64,000 nucleotides of DNA, from positions 23,917 to 87,916 of the forward strand of contig VZRR01013429.1 of assembly GCA_013398015.1 (NCBI GenBank). Reading direction: 5' to 3'. Made by a program: the position numbers and the translations under genes. Below are positions 32,701 to 44,700 of this stretch, one piece after another; the first letter of the stretch is position 1, and each line of letters begins with the position of its first letter. Source of the stretch: Oreocharis arfaki (taxonomy: Eukaryota > Chordata > Aves > Passeriformes > Paramythiidae). The notes under the pieces are model-generated. The model saw only the letters and a program-made list of their open reading frames with translations. It did no database searches and had not been told where the DNA came from.

Positions 32701-35700
32701 AAGGGCGCTTGATTTTATCCCAAATCCAGGCAGGCACCATCTCTGCAGGAGACTGAGGCACGATGGGCGACAGCAGCACACAAGGCATCACCCTGAGCTG
32801 AAGTGATACCCCTTGACTTCTTGGCCTGAACAGTCTCATGACAAAGATAAATGACTGCTGGAGGGGGGTGATGTAACCAGACAGGCAAAAGAGCAGCAGA
32901 AGAATTCCTCCCTTGGTTTTACTTCATTAAATCATTCTCTCTGCCCAGCTCTATGCCCATGGGCAGATGGAGAGGTCAAAGCCTGGCAGAGAGGCAGTTG
33001 GGAGATGGACACAAAGATCCTTCTGCAATGGGGACAGTTCTCTCACACTTCCCTGAACATGTTCACAACACTGGAGCCCACAACAGGCTCGTTCCCCTTC
33101 GTGTGCGAGAGCTGCGCTCTGTGAGTGCCTCTGTGTGTGTCTGATAATGCTCCTGCTGCATTACCCAGCACAGCCCTGCCCCCTTTGACACTCATCTGAA
33201 CACAGAATGTGCTATCTCAGACGTCAGCAGCTGAGGGGAGGGCACACACGCAGCCGTGCCCCCACTGAGAGGCTTCCTGCCAACGTGGGGAGCTGGCTCT
33301 GCTGCAGTTAAGTCTTACTGGAAATGGTTTTTTTTCTTTAAGGAGGAGAAAAGTGAACATATTTCCAAGTTAGCCCCAATTCCCACTGCCTGGAATTCAC
33401 ACAACACAAGGGAAAAGTAGAGCAAACCAAATGTCACCACTAAGCCAGTCTCCTTTCGCTCTGAATAACACTAGAAAGGGCACACATCAAGACAGACATA
33501 CAAACAACAGGCTGAAATTCTCCAGCTCGCTCTGTTGCAGTCAGGGAAGAGAACAAGGGACATAAATTATGAGTGAAACTAAATGTTTTCTGACCAGCAT
33601 GGAAGAAACCTACTGTGCTGTGTGTCAAGACTTGGGAACACCTCCTGGTCATGGCATTCAAGTCCTTCCAGTGCAGCCAGCATTTTTCCAGCTTGCTAAA
33701 TCTTTTGGGACTTGGGAAAAGTATTTTTAGCTTTAACTGCTGGCTCAGCCTTACCACAAACTATGTGGAATCTATTAAGACAGAAGGTGCATTTTTCATT
33801 CTAATAAGACTGATACTATTTGTACCAATTCTTCAGAGGAAAAATGACAAGCCCATTGCAGAGCTGAGCCAGAGTGTCTCCTCTGGCGTTTTCATACAGG
33901 AGTTGACAAAGTTAAATACCTCATTATTGGTCTAATTTACAGAGTATACAAGAATCTCTGGTGCCCACTGCAGCCAAAGGGAATTACAGAAGAATTTTAA
34001 AAGTAAGTAATTATAGATTAAAGTAATATTAAATCAGGACACTTATGAGACACCTAATTTTGTCTGTAGAAGCCTAGCATAAGGCAACTGTGATTACTTC
34101 TGTCTATACCTTAATAGCTATTTCTTCCTATTTAACACAAGTTTTGCTTAATTAAAGCCACATAATTAAGCAGCTATGTGAATACTGTATCTTTGTAGCA
34201 CAGATCTGACTTCGGATACAAATGCTCATCATCTGGCCCTCCTTTTAGAAGTCCTATTCATGCTGCATCCCCTTTCTCCTTGGCTTAGGCTTGCTGCCCA
34301 TTTTCTCCAAAGCAGGGCCTCCCTGGCACCCTGCCTCTGCTGGCAGCAGACAGGGGTTCTCTCAGTCCTTCAGCTCTGGGTTCACTCCTCCTTTGCAGCA
34401 GAGGCCACAGAGAACGAGGACATGTTTTTCCTTTTGTTTCTAAACAACTGTAACAAGCTGCTGTGCCTGCGAGAAGTGCCAGGATCACAGCATGCTCTGC
34501 TCTTTACCCCCAAAGACGTGTTGCATCAATTTGCAGTCTCCTAAGGCACATCCCCCTTAAGCCAAACAAAGGGAGCATTGATAAGAGAGCACACATGCAT
34601 ATAGCTTAATCTGGATTTGTCACTGCATCATTTTAATTAGACTAAACAGTGCTCAAGACCGGCCCTACTGCAAAGCTTGGCCATATTTTCCCAAAGCCAT
34701 AAAAATAAATAAAACAAAACCTGTGGAGTCTGCTTCTGAATTCAACTACTTTATGCAAGACCTTGTCTGGACGGGATATTTCCACACTTTTCTCACAGCA
34801 GTACAGGCTCATTAAGACTGACTTCTTTAATGTCACAGACCAGAGTTAAAACACAGCCAGGCTGAAAGCAGCACTTTTTGTCCTCTCTGTTCTCAGGCAA
34901 CACAGACCTGGTATTCTTATCCCTTTTTATACTTTTTTCCAAAAGATCTTGTAGGAGATATTTTTGCAGGCTCCTCCTCATACAAGTAGCAATTCCCCTC
35001 CCCCTAAATCAAGATACAATTACAAACCTGGTGAGAAACAAAAACTGAAATAAAAACCCAAGCTCTGGGTTGGGCTCGGGTTGGACAGGATAGTGCAGAG
35101 AAACTATTAATTGGAACATCAAGAAAGGAAATTCACAGTAAGAAGCTGACTGTGGAAAAGCTCATGTGTGGCAAGAGATGGAAGAGACTGTTCCAGGCCT
35201 AGGGAGCAGCATGAATAAGGCATGACACCAGGAAGAAGACTGAGGAAGCAGCAAGGCAAGACTGGGATATCCAAAAGGGATAAGAGGGAATGTCACTAAG
35301 AGATGTGGGTTGGGTAATATTCAGAGGGTTCTTCAAATAAGAATGAGGAGTTCTAATTTAATACAGAAGCCACAGGAGAGAGACAAGGATCAGAATGATA
35401 CAGCCACAGAAGCAAGAGACTAACATGACATTTTTAATACACCAGAGGAATGGTGAACAGAGGACAAACCAAGTCATGGAGATCAAGGTAAGAGTTTGGA
35501 GTGGGAAGACAGAAGGAAGGATGAGTTTCCATGAGACAGTACAGCAAAAGACACAGCAACTCTTGGCAAGGACCTAAATACGGAGAAAGAAAGAGCAAGA
35601 AGTCATGTGGGAAGCTACCCAGGGTCAGCACAAGACAGAAATTGTGAGGGGTTAGGAAAACAAGCAGCAGCTCAACTTCTACAAACTGGGTGTGTGATGG

Positions 35701-38700
35701 CAGCAAGGGAGACAAGACCAGATGTGAGACGAAAGAGGCTGAAAGCAACAGCAGAGATCCAGAAACTGCTCATGAGAACAGTGCTTTCCCACTTTTGTTC
35801 CACCAGAAAAAAATCCCCATTCAAGCTGAACTGGGCAATCTCTCATTCTTCCTCATCCCCCCAACTCTTCCAGCCAATATTCCCCACTAACCTGGCATTT
35901 GAAACTCTTCAAATACTCGGCCCCCACCTGATCTTCTCGCTCAAACCCCGGTGCTTTCTTGTAGCTGCCGGCCGCTGTGACTGAGTCTGGAGGAAAACCA
36001 ATGGTCTCCAAGCTGTGGGGCTTCCCAATGGCACCGGGAGGAGACCCACATATATTAGATGGGCTTCCAAGACTGCTGTTCCTACAAAGAATCTAACAGA
36101 GGGAACAAGTGTCAGGAAAGTACAGCCAGACAGCAGGAACTGCTCAAAGAGAGGCATCCATGGAAGTGCTGAATCACGTCACTGTTTGTAGATCGATTAC
36201 ACTGACAGCCAACACAACCACACAAGCTTCCAATAAACACTAATTTAAAAAACAGGAAAAAGCTCCACCAGATTTATACAGTCCCACAACTATGGTTTTA
36301 TTGCTGTTGCTTTGGAGTGCAGTCTTGTAAAATCCAGCCTACAGCTACAGTGACATTTATTCTTTCCAAGGCCTCAGAGGTGACTGATCAGGCTCCCAAA
36401 ATGACCATAACTCTCTTTTCTTTCCTTAGGCTACAGTGGGTCCTGTCTGACTGGGTAGTGGTGTGGAACCTGGAAAGGTGCTGTGGCAGTCACAACAATC
36501 AGGCATATCTGAGCTATATACAAACTGTATTTTTTGCTTTCCAGTTGGAAATCTCAAAGTTTTAATGCAGACACAAGTCAGGTATCAACAGCTGCATTAA
36601 AAAAACCCAACGATTTCCAACACTTCCATTCTTTGGACTAATACCAGGGATCACAATCACATGCAACAAGGCTAGTTTTGCACTGTAGATGAAGCCACGG
36701 ACAGCAGCAAAGGAAGTTGAGTTTTAGAGAACGTGTCCATCCAGATGAATGGAAATATCCCATTTCTCCTGGACAAGAAATTATTTGCTTCCACTGCCAA
36801 GCACGACTGTGCTTCAGACATCACAGATTCAAACGTGGCACAGTCTGGGCTGGCATTAGGAAAAAAAAAAAAAGGAGCAGCCTACAATGTTTTGATTTTA
36901 TTTTTATACAGACATTCTGCTGTCCATGCTTCCCTACAGTCGCAAAGATAACTACTCACTGTGGTGGAGGTGGGGCTAGTTGGCAGAGTTCCTGATTTAT
37001 TCCACACCTACAGTACAAATACAAAACAGAACAGGCCACGTGAGGCTGGCTGCTACAGGGACCTTTTTCTCTGATTAATTCATCATGTAAAATGATCACC
37101 AGCAAAGCCATATTTGTTTGCAAGCTACATGCAGATGCCCTGTGGAGTGATGAAGTCATAGACAGACATGTGCTGCCATTTGGCACATATCCAAGGATTA
37201 GGAAAGACTGTTTAAAAGACTAAGAGCTTGAGATAGACAAGACCTAAACAGTCTAAAAGTAGGAGATATCTTTAACTGCCCTGCAGTTTTCAGAGAATTT
37301 AAACGATACCTTCATAGGATGGAGGGGTTTTGGTTTTTACTGCTTTCCACAGTGTTATTTGGTAAGGGACAATATTATGTCCAGACTTTTCAAGATCTGG
37401 AATTCTACCTGCAATCCAATCAGGACAACTATGAACTGTTAGGTTGGGTCAAACACAGCTTCTCTTTTCAAAGAGAGGGAATAAAATAAAGCAGAGGTCC
37501 TAGATGAGTTCACCTCATTCTGACCAGTTTCAAATGAGTTAAACTCATGTTCTTGTACCTTCTCAAAATCTCAGCCAACCATTTGAAAAGGTTATACACC
37601 TTATCAAGTGCAGTGCAAACAGGAAAGACTTAAACAAAAAAGAAAAGCTAAGTAAAAATGTAGTCCAGCATTCCATGGGTTTCTAATCTGAACTCTGAGT
37701 ATCTGTTCAGCATTTAGACATCTCCTTTCTCCTAAGGACACCGAACTACCAACAATCTGGGGCATTACTGAAACATATCCCAGAGCTTAGCTATCTCCAG
37801 AAGTACAAGAGGGAGGGAACTAAGGATATCCTATAATGCAATACACAATATGCACAGGCTAAGGCTCTGAGATTACATATGTAAACAAATTCAATTGTAG
37901 TTATGTACTTTAGAGGTTGTTGGCTCACTGCCTTTAACTACAGGTCTTGGAAGCTAAGCCCAATATGTACCTCCAGACAGGAAGGAGTTGGACTTCATGT
38001 GCGGATGTATTCCACTTTCCTGAAAGTACATCAACAAACCCTGCACAGAAAGGAAGGCCTGGAATTTTTATAGGTGAGAGGACAATACTAAAGCCACTGA
38101 ATGTATGTTCCAAAAAACTAGATCCCTCTAAAAAGCGTGGAGGTGAGCACTGTAAGAAAAATCTCATATCCTCTGGCCTTTTGGATACCTTTCTCGGGAG
38201 AAAGAACAGTGACTCAGAGAAACAGAGATTTGAACAATGTAGACAAGGCTTCTCCACAGAGCTACATACATTGCTAAGGTCTGGGGCATGTGGGCTGGAA
38301 GGGCTGACTGGAACAGAGTCCCCAGCTGCTGAGGGCATGTACATCACTGGTGCTGTCTGGGTGGGGCTGGACACGGCCGAGGATTGCTGTAAATCTTCGC
38401 TGAGCGCGGGCTCTGCGGGAGACAAAGCACAGGGAACACCACTCAGAGCTGGGCAATTGCCATGGAGCACGAGACATTTAGGAACAAGAATACCCAGATA
38501 TTCCTGAGAGAAAAAATATTCCACAAGCACCTACTTATAAATATAGAACTAAGGAGAAACCTTATTTGGCTTATTTGCTTATCTAATATTCCTCACATTT
38601 TTACTGTCATCACATACACACTGTGCTGCTCTTTAGCTCATTAATGCTGCTCCAAAATTATCTTCCCTGGATGAATTATGTGTTATTCATTCAGCTCTCT

Positions 38701-41700
38701 TGAACTAAGCAGAGTTTCCCTCTTTGCTTGGCACAAAGTTGATGGGTGCATTATAATTAGCTGAGCGAGTTGAAGTTTCCATCTGTGCTCAGTACAAACC
38801 ATTACAAAAAAAAAGTGGCACTGGTTTGGAAGGTAGAGATGCTGAATATTTGTAGGATTTACGTCTAACACTCACCATCTTTACAAAAACTATAGAACTG
38901 ACACTACATCTATTTTCAATATCCTCAAAATGCTGGTTTCTTGCTATTAATCAGTAAAACTCAGGTTAAGAGCAGATATAATAAACGGACTCCTGTTATT
39001 TTAATTGAATTAGGCCCTCAGTGTTCATCTTGCTCAGGAAGGACTAAATGATACAAATCCGTAGGACAGCACAAGAAATAACCAAGTTGGAATGGTGTTG
39101 GAATGTTACTCTAAGTAATATAGTATCAAGTGTAGCAATCTTATTAGGAATAAGGCATCCCTAATCAAAAATACTATGTTATACCCAAGGAAGTTTGCTG
39201 AACACTGTTCCTTTATCAAGATTTCATTTCCTAAAGGTTGCTGGATTCCACTGTGTAGTTGCACTGCTGTGTTTTGGGCCATTACAGCCCACAGCTCCAG
39301 CTATAATTACTGCTTGTCAACAAGGCTTCCTATAAAAGGAACTGCATAACCTGTAGGGAATTTACTCTCCCCATTCCTTGTCAAAGGAAGCAATTACTAA
39401 TTCCTTCATTTACAAAGGATAATCAAATAACAAAGAGATTTTCTCAAGGCCATGTAGTGAGTCAGTATCAGAACAAATCTAGTGAGTAACCTGCTCTAAT
39501 GGTTGCAAATTCAGCAGTGAGATTGCAGTGCAGCAACTGAGGACGAGCCCTAGGACAGGAACTAACCATTATTTATGAATGCTAGGACCACCTGCACGTA
39601 GAACTTCCACAACCAAAACTGCATCACTAGTTTATAGTTTATAGTTGATTAAAGTGAGGATTGAAATAATGCCCTATAAGTCAGGGAGGTATTGAGAAAA
39701 GAGGATTTGAGATAAAGCAGCAAAAAAAAAGCTGCATATTTTTCTTCTCCAACCTGACTTAAAGACTTAAACTCTAAGTATAACTTCAAAAAGAGTAAAA
39801 TAGTTTTTTTTTAATGGATCAATAAATTATCTATAATTGGCAATTTTATCTTCAGCTTTTTAAGATACAACACTTGGCAATTCAGCTAGGTACAGTTATC
39901 CATGTACAAAAAAGAAGCAGCTTTCTCCACTTCCATCCTCCTGAACTGACACCCAGAGAACTGAGCAGGTGAGAGGGAACAGAGGGAGATCCTTCAAGAG
40001 ACAGTGCAGTGAGAGCTAAAGGCTGAGTCCTACAGACCACCTACTGCCTCCAGCTCTGCCAACACCTCCCACACCAGCACAGCTTTATAGAAATCAAAGT
40101 TAACCCTTCACAAAAGCTCTAGTTTTGCAGTTCTACATTTAAACTCTCTTGGTCAGAAACTTTCCATAGCTCAAATACGCAGGAAAGATGAGAGAAGTAG
40201 TGCACGTACGTTCTACGTGTGCAAAGGCACAGAAGGGTCCTCGGGGACAGCTGCCAGACTGCTGCATATCATTGCATTTGGTGGATTTGTAGATCTAAGG
40301 ATGGGAAAAAACAAACAAACAAAAAAAAAACCACCAAACAGAAATGAACAGAAAATAACAGTGACCACCAGGTGCAGAAATACTATGAAGAAACTTGACA
40401 GCAAGGTAGGGACACAGATAAGAGGTGCAAAGGCCAGCAGAGTTCAGGGTGACCATTTCAGTGCTTTGCTTCAAAGAAAGGAAAACCCACTATAGTTCTG
40501 GAAACACCAATATATGCTCATAACAGCTAGAGCTCACCCAGAGACCAACCCACCACACACCAGCTCACCCAAAGGTCACCATCTGCCATGAAGTCCCTCA
40601 GTCTCACTGGAAGCTCCATGGACATTACAAATGGCAAAAGGTAGGAAATAGCTGACAGATGACAGCACAGAAAAGTTGCAGCCACATTTTTGCAAGGAAA
40701 ATAACAAACCATTGACAAGGACTGTAGCAAATGGATTATTCCCTTTCCCCCCAGTTTGACAGGCGGTGACAATGGTTACTGTGCAGATACGGCCCCCACA
40801 AAGCTTTTCAACACTGTAACATGAAGCAGACTACGAAAAGGTCTTAATTACACTTTCTGTAAGGATATTGGAATGCTCTGGGCATGCTCACAGCTAAGAG
40901 CTTGGTGGTGTTTAGTGCTATGAACATGAACCATAAACTCTTAGTCAAGGAAACAGGTGCTGTTTGCTCACATGCAGACCCACATTGTGCTTCCAAAGGA
41001 CCCCCATACGTGAGACTGCTCCTACACTTGAGCTTTCCCCCCTTTTCTTACCTCCTCCCATACAGCCTATTCCGTCAAGCAACTGAATTGCAGCTTACTC
41101 CCAACATGCAGCTTCTCTGTATCCTGGGACCACACTACAAGCAGCCCACATCCTCTCCCACCTGGCACAGTAATTTACTTTGTAAGACTGGAATGCTTTT
41201 GCTTTTCTGAATGGAGTGAGGTTACTGTACCTCTGGATGGAACTGCTGTTCTGTGCGAGTGTGGCAGTACTGGCAGGAGTCTCCATTTTCACACTTACTG
41301 GGATCTCCCCACTCGTCCCCGTGTTTCACATTGGGACACGGCGATGATCTGTGGAAATAAGTCAGCAGGAGAATGTATTAGACTCACAGACATGCTCTGA
41401 GATTTGATTACTTTGAGCAGGTAGAGGTGGGTGACTCTTCCCCTCTGATCCACTCCTGGAGGACTGCATCCAGCTCTGGGTCCCCCAACATCAGAAGGAC
41501 ATGGACCTGCTGGAGCAAGTCCAGAGAAAGCCAAAAAGCTGCTCAGAGGGCTCCTCTGCTCTGGAGCCAGGCTGGGAGTGCTGGGGAGAAGGCCCCAGGG
41601 AGACCTTAAAGCCCCTTCCACTGCCTAAAGGGGCTCCAAGAGAGGTGGAGGGGGACTTTGGACAAGGGCCTGGAGTGTCAGGACAAAGGGGAATGGCTTT

Positions 41701-44700
41701 AAACGGAAAGAGAATAGGTTTAGATTAAATACAAGGGAGAAATTCTTCCCTGTGAGGGTGGCAAGGCCCTGGCACAGGTTGCCCAGAGAAGCTGTGGCTG
41801 CTCCATCCCTGGAATTGCTCAAAGCCAGGCTGGATGGGGCTTGGAGCAACCTGGGATGGTGGAAGGTGCCCCTGCCCGTGGCAGGGGGTGGAATGAGATG
41901 AGCTTTAAGGTCCCTTCCAACCCAAACCATTCTGTGATGTTACAATTCCTCAGTCGGGGGCAGGTCTGGCTGCCCAGCCTCAGCTGTGCAATCTGCTCGG
42001 CTGCTGCTTCCCCAGCCCCCACCCAGCTGCTATTGCATCTTCTCCACCTTCTTCCAATTTCCCAATGAAAAAACCATGGCTTTATTCTCCATTTGAAACC
42101 AAATACAACTTGAACCAGCATAACAATATTAGCAGCTGATGTGATTAGTGTCAGAGACGTTGGGTCTGGTTTCTGTTTTGGAACTGCACCTTCATAGAAA
42201 GCTAAGAAGTTAATTGGCTAATCCTAAAACACATAATACCCTTACAGCAGTATGTTTCCAGGTTTATAGTGTGGCCATGTGGAAAAGAGGCTGAGTCAGG
42301 TCACTGGGGAAAAGGCAAGTCCGTTTTCTTTCTCCCAGCCAGGAACAGTTCCTTTTCCCAGATCTGAATTTTTGCCGTGACCTACTTCCCCTGCTCTTTA
42401 TGCTCTTAACCATTCCCTCAAACAACAGCAGAGGGAAGCAGATAGCAGCACCAGCACAGCCACATCAGCTGGGGTGGGGAAAACACAGGAGTGAGTGGAG
42501 AGCAGCAGAGAAGCTTCCACCTCTTCCCTTCCCAAAGAGCCCAGGGAGGGGCAAAAAGCACATAGCTGCTGCCTGAAGACTGCCTTAGTGGTTCTATTTC
42601 TCCTTAAAGTGTTGAGATTAACATTCCTTTGATTGCTGTTCGTTTATTTTTTTTAAATACGGAATTTCAGTGCCAATTCAAAAATTTCTATGAATGTTGG
42701 GGGTGGAGAAAAGAAGTGAGAACATCCCTGGTATTTTCTTTCCTGGGTTTCTGGTCCGCTCCTATGTTTTTCAAAAAGGAACTAAGGAAAAGCCCCACTG
42801 AGACCACAACAAAAGCTCTGTTGTGTTGGAGGAAATGAGGGCCTATAATTTGGATGAAATGCGCTCAGGGAGACACAGCACGCTGAAAAATCCAGCGACA
42901 GCTGAGTGACAGAACACCCTGGTGCCTCAAAAGCAGAGCCTTTAGCAGCTGGTTAGGAATGCATGTCCAGCTACAGTCCCTCCTCATGATCCCCATCAGG
43001 AGGCATACACAACAAGCAGGCTGATGATTCTGAATCCTTTACCATGAAAACACCGTTGTGTGAGTTTGTTTCTAGATGGGGATTAAAACTTTCTTTTGTT
43101 TTCTCCTCCCTGCACTGCTTTCTAAAGCAGAGGTTTATGTGGTAAGGGAAAGCCAGACACAGGTTCTTTGCTATAAAATCAGTTGTAACATGATTTAACA
43201 ATTCATTTATTAGAGTACTGGTTACTATATTCAGGAAAACTCCTTGTTTAGTTTGTTCTCTTTCTGCTAGGAAGAAATAACAGTCCATCACATCTCTCAG
43301 TATATGACTTTGAAATATACTAAAAACAACTATCTAGTGATCAAAATCCTGCCTCCTTCACCCCAGATTTCCAATACACTGCACCACTCAGCTGGGAAGT
43401 ACAACATCCAGGACCACAGTACCTGTATTTGTGTTTTCTTGGACTTCTTCTTCTGTCTTTGCTATTGTGGTAGTAGGGACACGCATAACCCTGGCGACAG
43501 AGTCGGGGAGGTTTTTTACACTGCTCTGTCTTGTAATTTCCCAACACATACGTTGTATCTGCAAAAAAACCCCGTGAGTCAAGAGAGATGACCACAATCC
43601 ATATTTACTACAGAAAAGTTTTGGACAGGAGCAGGCACTCCACAGAAACCAAACTTTCCCAGCCCCACAGACCCTCAGTGACACTCACCTTGCCACCTGG
43701 GCTCCTCACTGAGTATTTTCTCTATCATGGCATGGCTGGCAGCGACCGCAGACTGACCCTCGATGCCTCCTTCAGATGTTGTCTGACCATTCTGTAAAGC
43801 TTCCATCGCCTGAAGCTCTCTTCAGGAACAGAGTTAAATGAACAAACAGACTGAGCAGAGGAAGAGTCAGATAAATGTGTATAAAAACTGACATACTGGA
43901 GCATTTGCTAAGTGGGTGCATTTCAGCCATGCATGTTTTGTCAGAACATCTTTAGCTGAGCAGCAACTGCAATAAAAAAAAGTCTTAATTCCCTGGGAGT
44001 TTCAGATGCACTGTTTTGACCCCCTCCATCAGATTCCAAAGTGTGATCCCTTCCCCCATTTTGAGAATCCTCCCTGGAGGTTTTTTACATTTGCCTTATT
44101 AGGAAGGCAATATCTCGCCATCGCTTCATTTCAGGCTGAAGCAGTACTGTCCTTCAACCATCTCACTTTTCACTCAGGGACAGAAATTACCTTTTCCATC
44201 TTCTCTTTTTTCATTTGGGTACAGAAATTACCCTTTTCCTAGGAGCCCCAGGCTCCACTAACCTGATGTCATACACGGGCGAGCGCAGGTCGTGGGGCCC
44301 GTGAGCAAAGGCGCAGTGGACTCCATTCTTGGTGCAGTTTCCCTTGGAGTCTGTCTCATGGATGCAGATTCCAGTTTTGTAGTAGCGCAAGTGATACCTC
44401 CTCTCTGTGTCTCCAGTAGTTCTATGCAAGAAGGGACACCTGAGGAAGGAAGGAGGGGAGGAACAGACAAGGTTTAGTCACACGGCTGAGGGATTCAACT
44501 ACCAGAAGACACTTTGCTGAGAGAAGATGCTGCAGTTGACACCATCTTTGCTAACTCTACCCCTTCTCTCATGCTGTGCCTTCCAACACTTCAGAGAACC
44601 CCCAGACCTGCCACTACAAAGGATCTAAGAGTTTCCCTCCCTAAAAGAAAGCTGGATTATTAATCCAGCAGCACCTTATTATTCCTGATGAGTGGCTGCC

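Noticed and set aside
36081..36081. Acceptor at 36081 (GTAG before GAACAGC) as the main start of UNK exon 9
   Set aside because: It breaks the frame with exon 8. The AG 11 bases upstream in the transcript restores ILCRNSS, matching the family.
37947..38507. Plus-strand open frame of 186 codons opposite UNK exon 8
   Set aside because: Antisense shadow of a conserved exon plus intron; no protein family recognised.
38270..38530. UNK exon 8 extended on both sides in an unbroken minus-strand frame
   Set aside because: Consensus donor and acceptor at 38270 and 38412 give the conserved joins with exons 7 and 9; the extensions are intron read-through.
41501..41728. Plus-strand 75-codon open frame in UNK intron 5
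   Set aside because: It is a piece of the CR1 reverse-transcriptase tail, not a host gene.
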